NCBI GenBank assembly: GCA_002343455.1 | Contig: DDSR01000119.1 | Span: 1-6,320 of the forward strand | DNA length: 6,320 nt | Origin: Deltaproteobacteria bacterium UBA2385 | Lineage (GTDB): Bacteria > Myxococcota_A > UBA796 > UBA2385 | Direction of reading: 5' to 3' | Shown: one piece after another, positions 1 through 5,768 of the stretch | Layout of the letters: each line of letters opens with the position of its first letter | How positions within the stretch are numbered: the stretch's first letter is position 1 | Position numbers and translations under genes: made by a program | Notes under the pieces: generated by a model | The model's database searches: none | Seen by the model: only the letters and a program-made list of their open reading frames with translations | Told to the model about the DNA's origin: nothing

Positions 1-1478
1 GCCTTGGTGTTCGCCTCGATGATGGCCTTGCGCTTCTCGTAGGAGGCCGCGATGGTCTCCTCCTCGGTGCGCAGGGACTCCTTCAGGGACTCGAACTCGC
101 GCTCCTGCTGCTTGCGCTTCTGCTCGGCCGCCTTGAGCGCGGCCTTGTCGACCGTGTCGCTGGCCTTCGAGTCGCCGCCGACCTTGAAGCCAGCAAGCCG
201 GTCCACGCCAGCGTTCGCCTTCTTCTTGGCCTCGTTGGCTGCGTCGTACTCGGCGCGCAGGCGGGCCGCCGCGGCGACCTGGTCGTCGCTGGCCTTGACG
301 GACGCGTCGCGCTCGCGCAGGGCCGCGTCGAGGCTGTCCAGCCGCGCGGACTGGATGGCCTTCAGCCGGTTCTCGAGCCGCTGGCCGACGCCGGCGACCG
401 TGTCGTCGTTGAAGATGGCCGCCACGCCGTCCTTGAAGGCGCCGGCGTAGGCCATGACGCGGTCGAGGCCGGCGGCGACCTCCACCGTCATGATCTGGAT
501 GAACGCCCGCACGTTGGACGGGAAGTTCTTGAAGGCGCCGATGAGGAAGTCCACGGCGCTCTTGCCCTCGTCCTCCCACTCGCCGAAGCTCTCCTTTAGG
601 AACTTGGTCACGATGTCGACCGTGCGCTCGATGTCGTTGCCCCAGGTGTCGAACTGCACCGTGATGGACTTCAGGTAGGCCTCGAGCTCGCCGGACGCGA
701 GCATGTCGTTCAGCTCCTGGAGCGCGTCCGTCGCGAGCCGCACGGCCGCCTCGATCGCGTCGCCGACCCCGCTCTGGGACACGTTCCGGAACAGGGCGTC
801 CCAGGTGTCGCCCAGGTTGGCGATGGCGCCGTCGAGAGTGTCCATGCGGCGCTCCATGGCGCCGGCGAACTGGTTCTCGCCCAGGCTGGTGAGGTACTGC
901 TCAATCTCGGCCGCGTTGTTCCCGATGGTCGTCTTGACCCCCTGGAACGTGAAGGTGACCTTGTCGCCCTCCTGCTTGGCCTTGATGCCGAACTCCTTCA
1001 GGCGCTCGAACTCGCCCGTGGCGGCGTCGGCCACGGCTTCGATCATCTGGTTGAGGTCCTTGCCCATCGCGCTGGCGGTGTTGCCGTACGATGTGAGGGC
1101 GCGCTCGCTGGGTGTGAGGCCCAGATTGACCAGCTTGGTGAAGCCCTCGACGGCCTGGTTAAGGTCGTAGGGTGTCTTCTGGGCGAACTGCTGCAGGGCG
1201 TCGAAGGCCTGCGCGGCCTTCTCGCTCGACCCGGTCGCGGTGACCAGGCCGGCGTTGAGGACGTCGAACTCGCGCTGCACGCTCACGAGCTTGGACAGCG
1301 CCGCGCCGGCCGAGGCCACGGCGGTCAGCGGGCCGAGGAGCTTGGAGAAGGCCCCGGTGAGGCCCGACGTGGCGCGCTCGGCTCCGCCGCCGGATGTGGA
1401 AAGCCCCTTCAGGCGGCGGTCTGCCTCCGCCACCTGCAGGGACTCGACCTTGATAGCTAGGCTAGCCACGTCTGTCAT
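1..1478 (-). CDS. Tail tape measure protein, N-terminal part (3' end beyond the window)
   Basis: This protein sets tail length and is ejected with DNA. The 492 complete codons seen are open to the left edge. The start MTDVASLAIKVESLQVAEAD is typical. A lambda-type tape measure domain spans about residues 70-225: FDVLNAGLVTATGSSEKA from 71, FAQKTPYDLNQAVEGFTKL, then GEFERLKEFGIKAK (155-168) and a VTFTFQGVKTTI segment. A second mixed helical part (about 290-350) includes KESFGEWEDEGKSAVDFL. Residues about 365-492 are highly charged helix (RLKAIQSARLDSLDAALRER, EQKRKQQEREFESLKESLRT), probably coiled coil. No membrane segment is seen in this part. The ATG at 1478 lies inside the end of the chaperone gene, with GGAAGG about six bases upstream. 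Such genes often reach several kilobases, so much is probably missing. Confidence 0.93.
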   Translation of the reverse strand, partial: MTDVASLAIKVESLQVAEADRRLKGLSTSGGGAERATSGLTGAFSKLLGPLTAVASAGAALSKLVSVQREFDVLNAGLVTATGSSEKAAQAFDALQQFAQKTPYDLNQAVEGFTKLVNLGLTPSERALTSYGNTASAMGKDLNQMIEAVADAATGEFERLKEFGIKAKQEGDKVTFTFQGVKTTIGNNAAEIEQYLTSLGENQFAGAMERRMDTLDGAIANLGDTWDALFRNVSQSGVGDAIEAAVRLATDALQELNDMLASGELEAYLKSITVQFDTWGNDIERTVDIVTKFLKESFGEWEDEGKSAVDFLIGAFKNFPSNVRAFIQIMTVEVAAGLDRVMAYAGAFKDGVAAIFNDDTVAGVGQRLENRLKAIQSARLDSLDAALRERDASVKASDDQVAAAARLRAEYDAANEAKKKANAGVDRLAGFKVGGDSKASDTVDKAALKAAEQKRKQQEREFESLKESLRTEEETIAASYEKRKAIIEANTK

Positions 1479-1704
1479 GCTGCACCTTCCAGAAAATACG
1501 GTCTAGGGACTTTATCAGCTCGGCCTCCCAGCCCTTCAGTCGCTTGCCCGTCATGTTGGACCAAGACTGCAGCTCGGTGTACGTCAGCGGCTCGCCCGCG
1601 AAGACCTCCCTGAACCACTCCCACACATACCGGAGCTCCTGTGGGAGCTCCGGCGCGTTCTCAAGCTGAGGCGGCTTCCGCTTCAGCGTCTTCCACACCT
1701 GCAT
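1462..1704 (-). CDS. Tail assembly chaperone, frameshift extension (T-type); expressed as a -1 fusion 2189-1462
   Basis: This is the C-terminal part of the long chaperone (GT product). The listed interval begins at an internal ATG that has no ribosome binding site (upstream CTGCGTGCTTCTCTC), so independent initiation is unlikely. The -1 frame is open from the slip site at 1800: 32 codons, beginning RGAVEQLAAFAEHEFRLDL, join it to the short product. The fusion is 130 + 32 + 80 = 242 residues. The part shown has RYVWEWFREVF, then LTYTELQSWSNMTGKRLKGW and KSLDRIFW, patterns I associate with second-frame chaperone proteins. Its TAG stop overlaps the tape measure gene by 17 bases, a close coupling that suits its partner role. 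A perfect 10-bp hairpin lies inside it (1630-1653). Confidence 0.85.
   Translation of the reverse strand: MQVWKTLKRKPPQLENAPELPQELRYVWEWFREVFAGEPLTYTELQSWSNMTGKRLKGWEAELIKSLDRIFWKVQHDRRG
1630..1653 (-). repeat. Perfect 10-bp hairpin inside the chaperone extension
   Basis: CCGGAGCTCC and GGAGCTCCGG pair perfectly around a 4-base loop (CACA on the coding strand). It codes for PELPQELR, and each arm contains the palindrome GGAGCTCC. It lies about 150 bases after the slip site and 150 before the tape measure start. Any role is unknown. Confidence 0.6.
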
Positions 1705-1742
1705 GAGAGAAGCACGCAGGGTCTGCTTCGAGCCCTTCGGGA

Positions 1743-2189
1743 TCAGGTCGAGCCGGAACTCGTGCTCGGCGAAGGCTGCGAGCTGCTCGACCGCCCCACG
1801 AAAAAAAGCGCCCTCTTGCTGGCCGCCATGTCAATCGCGTCCATGATCTGCGGGGCTTCCATGAAGAAGGCCTCGACGTTCTCGCGGGTGCACGGCTGGT
1901 CGAAGGACCACGCCACTACCAGCGAGGCGATGAGCCCGCGCTTGCTCTTGGCAATCTCGGAGGCCCGCTCGTCGCGCGACTCGATGGCGGCGATACGGAA
2001 GGCGTCGCGCTTGGACTCGGCCTCCGCCGCCCGGAAGGCGTCGGAGTCCACGCCCAGCACGCGCACCCAGTGCTCACTCTTCTCGCCGTTCGGCAGGTAG
2101 AGGGGCAACTGCACCCCCTCGTTTGCCGGGCCGCGCGTGAAGAACGCGTTCATTGGTGCCGCCCCCGCGGCCTTTTCTACGTTTTCCAT
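1743..2189 (-). CDS. Tail assembly chaperone, short (zero-frame) product, G-type
   Basis: This protein binds the tape measure protein and tube subunits during tail assembly and is absent from the finished virion. Recognisable pattern: HWVRVLGVDSDAFRAAEAE (40-58), LVVAWSFDQPCTRENVEAFF (90-109) and EAPQIMDAIDMAASKRALFF (111-130). The last 18 residues, VGRSSSSQPSPSTSSGST, are low in complexity and look like an accidental tail read after the slip site, since the family sequence continues in the -1 frame. The ATG at 2189 has AAGGAG seven bases upstream; Met13 is a weaker alternative. The TGA stop sits at 1745-1743. The slippery heptamer T TTT TTC covers codons 129-130 plus one base. Without slippage 148 residues are made; with slippage the product is the 242-residue fusion described in the next entry. 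Confidence 0.88.
   Translation of the reverse strand: MENVEKAAGAAPMNAFFTRGPANEGVQLPLYLPNGEKSEHWVRVLGVDSDAFRAAEAESKRDAFRIAAIESRDERASEIAKSKRGLIASLVVAWSFDQPCTRENVEAFFMEAPQIMDAIDMAASKRALFFVGRSSSSQPSPSTSSGST
1746..1792 (-). promoter_or_regulatory. Frameshift-stimulating RNA stem downstream of the slippery site
   Basis: A perfect 8-bp pairing, GGTCGAGC (1792-1785) with GCTCGACC (1753-1746), starts seven bases after the slip site, the usual distance for a stimulator. Inside the loop a 5-bp stem, GCTCG (1783-1779) with CGAGC (1768-1764), can form around a ten-base loop. The zero-frame TGA follows the outer stem directly. The pairing is seen; its effect on ribosomes is inferred. Confidence 0.65.
1800..1806 (-). 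promoter_or_regulatory. Programmed -1 ribosomal frameshift slippery heptamer T TTT TTC
   Basis: Seven T residues followed by C on the coding strand form X XXY YYZ in the correct phase: zero-frame codons CTT TTT TTC become TTT TTT after a one-base slip. The downstream chaperone frame is exactly the -1 frame and is open from here. A stem begins seven bases later. Confidence 0.85.
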
Positions 2190-2214
2190 TCAGTCTCTCC
2201 TTGTGGCGGGCGCG

Positions 2215-3153
2215 TTACGCGTCCTGGCGGTCGATGATGAGGTTGGTGCCCGTCGTAGCGTCCAGCAGGGCCTGGAAGGGCATGCTGAGCGTGATGGGCC
2301 CCTCGCCGTCCACGTCCGGCTGGCCTCCCGTGTACTTGATGCGCGGCAGGGTGAACGTGTACTTGTTGCCTGCGCCGTCGGGCAGCTCGAACTCGATGCT
2401 GGACTCGGTCTCGTTGATGAACTTGTCCAGCAGAGCGGAGTTCTCGAAGTACGCCGTCACCTGGCCGGTCACGTTCGAGCGGCCGATGGACGGGCGTATC
2501 GACTGCTTGGAGCCGACCACGAAGCGGGCCTCCAGGCTGTTCTCCAGCGACAGGCTAATCTCCGTGATGACCGCGATGGGCGTCCCGGCCTCGCTGAGCG
2601 TGCCGGTGAAGGAGTCGAGCGGAGAGGTCGTCGTCGCCGCGGCGTAGGTTGCGCCGGCGATGATCGCCGTGCCGGTGGACATGCCCTGCCCCAGTACGCC
2701 GAAACTGCCGGTAATCATTGCGTTGGCGTTGATGGCCAGGCTGAGCGTGTTGAACTCGACGCCAGTGAAGCGGTGGTATGGCTTGTCGGCGGACAGGATG
2801 TCGCCGAAGAAGCGCTCGACGGTGAAGGAGCGGCGCGTGACGCCGGCCTTCAGGCGGTCGATGCCCGCGCCGCCGCCGTCGACTGCCCACGTGCCGAGCA
2901 GCACCGCCTCCAGCAGGTCGTCGAAGCTGCCGTAGGACAGCTCGATGTTGATGTCGCCGCCGACCTGGTAGGCGCCATGGCGGAAGTCGGCGATCTGCCG
3001 GTCGTCGCGCAGCTCCTCGGACTGCAGTGACTCCTTGGACAGGCCAAGGGTGGTGCCGGTGTGGCGGATCGGCTTGAAGGCCGGGGTCGCCGGGGTCGTC
3101 CCGTAGGTCGCCTCGGCCACGTAGCGCATGGAGTGGCGGCTGCCGTTTGCCAT
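2215..3153 (-). CDS. Tail tube protein (major tail protein)
   Basis: The 312-residue subunit of the hollow tail tube through which DNA passes. The start EATYGTTPATPAFKPIRHTG (14-33) is the usual opening of one tube family (Phage_tube_2 type), followed by LGLSKESLQSEELRDDRQIA and a glycine-bearing beta stretch VGGDINIELSYGSFDDLLEA. The centre is rich in beta strand, Thr and Ala. Near the end, GEGPITLSMPFQALLDATTG is also characteristic. There is no obvious extra Ig-like domain at the C-terminus. The ATG at 3153 has AAGGAG eight bases upstream and the gene ends in TAA. Tail terminator before it and chaperone after it give the standard siphovirus order. Confidence 0.92.
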   Translation of the reverse strand: MANGSRHSMRYVAEATYGTTPATPAFKPIRHTGTTLGLSKESLQSEELRDDRQIADFRHGAYQVGGDINIELSYGSFDDLLEAVLLGTWAVDGGGAGIDRLKAGVTRRSFTVERFFGDILSADKPYHRFTGVEFNTLSLAINANAMITGSFGVLGQGMSTGTAIIAGATYAAATTTSPLDSFTGTLSEAGTPIAVITEISLSLENSLEARFVVGSKQSIRPSIGRSNVTGQVTAYFENSALLDKFINETESSIEFELPDGAGNKYTFTLPRIKYTGGQPDVDGEGPITLSMPFQALLDATTGTNLIIDRQDA

Positions 3154-3178
3154 GGTGTGTGCTCCTTAAAGTTGAAGA

Positions 3179-3598
3179 TCAGTTGCGGGACACCCGGGCG
3201 AACCAGGTGACGGTCATGCTCACGCGATACCACCCATCCACTTCCCGCCCGCGTGAGCGGCCGCAGGAAGCTACCGTGAGCTCGACCCCCGAGTGGGCAA
3301 GTCGCTTGCCCGCCTTGAAGAAGTCCGACAGCTCGTCCGCCTTGGCCGTCACGGCCGCCTCACCGGTCATCAGCGGGTAATTCAGGTCGATCTGCAGGAC
3401 GCCGTCGTGGGCGTCCTGGCCCTCGGCGCCGAGCGTGGCGACCGAGGGCTGGTTCATCAGCACGAAGGCCGACGCCCAGGGGCTCTGGTCCGTCGGCTTG
3501 TCAAAGGGCGCGTTCTCGACGGCGCAGGACAGGGCGAGCGGGGAGTCCTGGACCCCCTGCATCAGCGCCTTCCTCAGCCCCGCGTACGGGTTTGCCAT
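3179..3598 (-). CDS. Tail terminator protein (DUF4128-like)
   Basis: A 139-residue protein that fits the phage tail terminator group (DUF4128-type), a ring that stops tube polymerisation and forms the tail-side docking surface. Visible pattern: NQPSVATLGAEGQDAHDG at 49-66, the strand GVLQIDLNYP at 66-75, a helix ADELSDFF at 87-94 and the final strand GWYRVSMTVTW at 122-132. This order is typical of the family, and length is normal. The ATG at 3598 has AGGAGG eight bases upstream, directly after the tandem stop of the neck gene, with a 15-base gap. It precedes the tail tube gene, as expected for this role. Confidence 0.85.
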   Translation of the reverse strand: MANPYAGLRKALMQGVQDSPLALSCAVENAPFDKPTDQSPWASAFVLMNQPSVATLGAEGQDAHDGVLQIDLNYPLMTGEAAVTAKADELSDFFKAGKRLAHSGVELTVASCGRSRGREVDGWYRVSMTVTWFARVSRN

Positions 3599-3613
3599 CT
3601 CGTCGTCCTCCTA

Positions 3614-3976
3614 TCAGCGCCCCAAGGCCTGGGCCTTGGCACTCACAATCCTCTGCCACTGGGCGATGTGCCTGCGCACCATGCCCTCCGGCGCCTGCCT
3701 GCTCCACCCCTCGTACTCAATGCGCTCGGCGTAGGGCAGGTTGTTGGTGAACCAGACGACGTCCGCCAGGCTCCCCAGGTTGGCCATCGCCTCGGCGAGG
3801 GCCGCCGCGCCGCTCGGGTCGTCGCGGGTCGTCGCGGCGCCGGCGGGCGAGTTGATGGTCGTCTGCCAGTTGCCGCGCAGCCGGCCCGTGTCGACCGGCG
3901 TCGCCATGATGACGAGCTTGAAGAGCTCCAGCACGGACGCGCGGCGAACCTTGTCCACCTTGTCCAGCGCCTTCAC
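3614..3976 (-). CDS. HK97 gp10-like neck / head-tail connection protein (start uncertain: GTG 3976 or ATA 4015)
   Basis: This is a neck protein of the HK97 gp10-like group, thought to join the head-closure ring to the tail terminator. Numbered from the GTG, a helix (KVDKVRRASVLELFKLVIMA) leads into TPVDTGRLRGNW at 26-37, the family hallmark. It ends with NNLPYAERIEYEGWS and QAPEGMVR (78-101), also characteristic. The conventional start is GTG at 3976 with GAGGGG seven bases upstream, giving 120 residues. The frame stays open back to 4018 and encodes AGRFESQLRGFG, which looks like the missing first helix of relatives; it would begin at ATA (4015), making 133 residues. The tandem stop TGATAG (3611-3616) ends the gene. 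It is in the same frame as the upstream gene. A 10-bp tandem repeat at 3815-3834 lies within but does not break the frame. Confidence 0.85.
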   Translation of the reverse strand: MKALDKVDKVRRASVLELFKLVIMATPVDTGRLRGNWQTTINSPAGAATTRDDPSGAAALAEAMANLGSLADVVWFTNNLPYAERIEYEGWSRQAPEGMVRRHIAQWQRIVSAKAQALGR

Positions 3977-4018
3977 GCCGAAGCCCCTCAGTTGCGACTC
4001 GAACCGGCCTGCTATGGT

Positions 4019-4384
4019 CTACCTCCGCAGCTGCAGGGCGTTGACCACTGCGAGGCCCGCCGGGTTGACCGGGTTCACGTCGACGACCGCCCACTGCACG
4101 CCGTTGGCCTCGACAAACGTGTCGCCGCGGACGGGCTGCACGCTCGCCTGCACGTAGGCCTGGCGGTCGCCGCGCATGATCGTCTCGCCGTCCACCATCT
4201 TCTCCTCGTAGTCGACGACGACGCCGATGACTGGGAAGACCTGGGCTGCGCCGCCGGTCACCGTCCCGTTGACCGGGTCGACGGTGACGGGCGCACCCGC
4301 CCTGCGGACCTGGCAGTCTTGGCCGAACTCGGCCAGGAGCGCGTCCACGGTGTCCCTCAGACCGGCGTAGTCGAAGGTGGCCAT
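4019..4384 (-). CDS. Head-closure / head-tail joining protein
   Basis: A 121-residue protein that fits the small beta-rich head-closure proteins (functional analogues of SPP1 gp16), which form the stopper ring below the adaptor. Visible pattern: an N-terminal helix (YAGLRDTVDALLAEFGQDC, 6-24), then VVVDYEEKMVDGETI (56-69), RGDRQAYV (71-78), the strand GVQWAVVDVNPVNPAG (95-110) and the terminal LQLR. Length is usual for the group. The ATG at 4384 has GGAGGG (4391-4396) seven bases upstream, inside the end of the adaptor gene. The stop is TAG at 4019-4021, and the next gene follows in the same frame three bases later. Assignment is from family pattern and gene order. Confidence 0.78.
   Translation of the reverse strand: MATFDYAGLRDTVDALLAEFGQDCQVRRAGAPVTVDPVNGTVTGGAAQVFPVIGVVVDYEEKMVDGETIMRGDRQAYVQASVQPVRGDTFVEANGVQWAVVDVNPVNPAGLAVVNALQLRR
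4022..4026 (-). promoter_or_regulatory. Ribosome binding site GGAGG pointing to an ATA start codon for the neck protein
   Basis: GGAGG lies just before the TAG stop of the head-closure gene. Six bases after it (TAGACC) comes ATA at 4015-4013, in frame with the neck protein. The spacing is ideal for initiation at ATA. A competing GAGGGG at 3984-3989 sits seven bases before the GTG at 3976. Confidence 0.55.
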
Positions 4385-4385
4385 G

Positions 4386-4910
4386 TCAAGCCCTCCCCAG
4401 CTCGCCGGAGTTGCCCGAGCCTATCAGGCCGGCGGACTGCAGCGTGAGGGTGACCTCGGGGTAGTCCGGCGTCCGGGCGGAGGCCGACGTCGACTGCGAG
4501 GCGCTGAACTTGGTCTGCACCTTGATGGGGCCGACCTCCTTCAGCGACTCGACGACCTGGCCGCCGCTCGCGTCGAAGGTCGGGTCCGGCATGAGCGGCT
4601 TGCCGGTCAGCGCGCGGCTCGCCAGCATGCAGGTGGCGGTCACGAGGGCCGGCGGCAGGCCGCGCAGGAACGTGGTGATGCCGCCGCGTGGCCACTGGGT
4701 GCCCTGCAGTCGGCGCAGCTGGTAGCCCACCCAGCGGTAGCGACCGTCAAGGTAGGTGGTGGCGTTGACGATGGCCGCCTGGAGCTCCGCGTCGGTGCGC
4801 GCCGTCAGGTCGACGCCGCGGTCCGACCAGTAGGTCCGGACGGTCGCCGGGTCCGTGTAGGCGTTCGCGCCGTCCACGGTCCCGTCGTTGTTCTGCTGGG
4901 TGAAGGCCAT
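4386..4910 (-). CDS. DnaT-like head-tail adaptor (connector) protein
   Basis: A 174-residue protein of the phage family annotated as DnaT-like ssDNA-binding protein or head-tail connector. The first adaptor ring under the portal in long-tailed phages is usually encoded at this position. The family pattern is visible: GANAY at 14-18, a helix with AELQAAIVNATTYLDGRYRW at 41-60, then VGYQ and QGTQWPRGG near 69-77. The YLDGRY and QWPR pieces are the most diagnostic. The C-terminal third is Ser/Thr rich and ends in VTLTLQSAGLIGSG. The ATG at 4910 has GAGGG seven bases upstream. The TGA stop is one base from the ATG of the next gene (TGACATG), so the two are probably coupled. The DnaT label reflects distant similarity only; head-tail joining fits the context better than replication. 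Confidence 0.82.
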   Translation of the reverse strand: MAFTQQNNDGTVDGANAYTDPATVRTYWSDRGVDLTARTDAELQAAIVNATTYLDGRYRWVGYQLRRLQGTQWPRGGITTFLRGLPPALVTATCMLASRALTGKPLMPDPTFDASGGQVVESLKEVGPIKVQTKFSASQSTSASARTPDYPEVTLTLQSAGLIGSGNSGELGRA

Positions 4911-4920
4911 GTCTCTGCCC

Positions 4921-5151
4921 TCACTCGATCTTCAGGTCCGAGGCGCTCTCGGCGAGCACCTGGCCCTGGTCGCGCCAGTCGGCGCCGGTGACCGTGGCGA
5001 TGACGCCGTTGGTCGCCTTGCGGATGGTGACCTGGCCGCCCGGGGGCACGCGCACGGTCTGCTGGCCGGCGGGCGCCTTCGGGGGCTGGGCGGGAGCCTG
5101 GCCCGCCGACGTGCGCGGCTTGGTCATGTCGCTGCTGGTATAGTGGGCCAT
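4921..5151 (-). CDS. Small protein of unknown function in the head gene cluster (76 residues)
   Basis: I do not recognise this protein. Residues about 10-31 are rich in Pro, Ala, Gln and Lys and look disordered. Residues 32-75 look like a compact beta domain (TVRVPPGGQVTIRKATNGV, then VIATVTGADW and SDLKIE). There is no signal peptide or membrane segment. The ATG at 5151 is preferred to the in-frame Met at position 9 because AAGGAGG lies eight bases upstream. That site directly overlaps the TAA stop of the preceding gene, suggesting coupled translation. The TGA stop is followed ten bases later by the DnaT-like adaptor. Position between capsid and connector genes points to a small virion or head-assembly protein, but this is inference. 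Confidence 0.72.
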   Translation of the reverse strand: MAHYTSSDMTKPRTSAGQAPAQPPKAPAGQQTVRVPPGGQVTIRKATNGVIATVTGADWRDQGQVLAESASDLKIE

Positions 5152-5164
5152 GGCTGTTCCCTCC

Positions 5165-5692
5165 TTACTGCTTGGCTGCGCGCGCCTTGGCGCGGGTGTA
5201 GCCCTCGGCCACGGCGTTGACCTCGTCGCGGGCGACCTTCTTGCCGGTCAGCTCGCCGAGGTGCTCCAGGTTCGGCAGGTTGTTCGACGTCCAGTGGGCA
5301 TCGACCTCCGGGTCGAGCAGGCCGATGGCCTCGGCGAGGCTCGGCTTGGCGTCCGGAGCGCCGTTCGGCACATCCTGGGCCGGCTTGGTCGCCTCGGTGG
5401 ACGTGGCGCTGCCTTGCGCGTCGGCCTGACCGCCCGAGGCCCCGGAATCCGCCTGGGCGCCGCCCTCGGGCTGCTTGCTGTCCGCGGGCTTCTGCTCGCC
5501 GCGCAGGGCGTGCAGCTCCGCCTTCTCGGCGGTCATCGCGCCGTAAAACTCGAACACGCACTCGAGGGTGGCTGCCTGCTCGGCGCTGCCCTGGAACGTC
5601 ATCTCGCCATCGACAAACTCGTGCCCGTTGACGTGCATGGTCTGGCCGGCGTGCGGGCCGACCAGGACGAACTTCTGGTTGACTGATGCCAT
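5165..5692 (-). CDS. Two-domain phage structural-region protein of unknown function
   Basis: I do not recognise an assigned function for this 175-residue protein. Residues 1-64 look like a small folded domain beginning KFVLVGPHAGQTMHVNGHEF. Residues 65-117 are a linker rich in Ala, Gly, Ser, Gln and Asp, very likely disordered. Residues 118-170 form a second small domain with the pattern LLDPEVDAHWTSNNLPN, then ELTGKKVARDEVNAV and GYTR. That pattern (Leu-Asp-Pro, His-Trp-Thr, Leu-Pro, Leu-Thr-Gly, Val-x-Arg-x-Glu-Val) recurs in phage head-region proteins and resembles Mu-like FluMu/HI1506-type small domains, as I remember them. The start is set by AAGGAG seven bases before the ATG. The gene follows the capsid hairpin and its TAA stop sits in the next gene's ribosome binding site. 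A capsid accessory or decoration role is possible from position only. Confidence 0.75.
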   Translation of the reverse strand: MASVNQKFVLVGPHAGQTMHVNGHEFVDGEMTFQGSAEQAATLECVFEFYGAMTAEKAELHALRGEQKPADSKQPEGGAQADSGASGGQADAQGSATSTEATKPAQDVPNGAPDAKPSLAEAIGLLDPEVDAHWTSNNLPNLEHLGELTGKKVARDEVNAVAEGYTRAKARAAKQ

Positions 5693-5720
5693 TGCTTCTC
5701 TCCTTCACTAGATGCCACAA

Positions 5721-5753
5721 GGCCCTCCAGGGGCACGGAGCTCCTGGAGGGCC
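5721..5753 (-). terminator. Strong hairpin after the capsid gene; possible partial terminator or mRNA-stabilising stem
   Basis: A perfect 11-bp inverted repeat (GGCCCTCCAGG and CCTGGAGGGCC) encloses an 11-base loop. It lies 15 bases past the capsid stop codon and 28 bases before the next start. The transcript after the stem reads TTGTGGCATC and lacks a U tract, so this is not a canonical intrinsic terminator. A partial terminator or a 3' stabilising stem would let capsid protein exceed downstream proteins. Structure is seen; function is inferred. Confidence 0.6.
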
Positions 5754-5768
5754 ACCTTGCTGGCGGCT

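Noticed and set aside
2137..3030. A 297-codon open frame on the plus strand opposite the tail tube gene.
   Set aside because: It is the antisense of a clear tail tube gene, has a repetitive Val/Gly/Arg/Ala composition, and overlaps two accepted genes.
3815..3837. Tandem 10-bp repeat CGGGTCGTCG, two copies plus three bases, in the neck gene.
   Set aside because: It encodes ordinary residues (ATTRDDPSG) in a variable loop and keeps the frame, so chance in GC-rich sequence is enough to explain it.
4013..4030. Possible TAG readthrough fusing the head-closure and neck proteins, since both are in one frame with only TAG ACC between.
   Set aside because: A perfect GGAGG site sits just before the TAG for reinitiation, both proteins are of normal separate length, and the chaperone extension also ends in TAG, so no recoding is needed.
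3293..4447. A 384-codon open frame on the plus strand opposite the tail terminator, neck and head-closure genes.
   Set aside because: It lies antisense to three recognisable structural genes, has an Arg/Val/Gly/His-heavy composition typical of antisense frames in GC-rich DNA, and shows no family pattern.
4386..4910. A replication role for the DnaT-like protein.
   Set aside because: The gene sits in a head-tail connector cluster, and the DnaT label in this phage family comes from distant similarity. An adaptor role fits the order of genes.
5124..5720. A 198-codon minus-strand frame overlapping the two-domain protein gene.
   Set aside because: It is Arg/Gly/Pro rich and out of frame with the better supported gene. 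That gene has the correctly spaced AAGGAG and a recognisable domain pattern.
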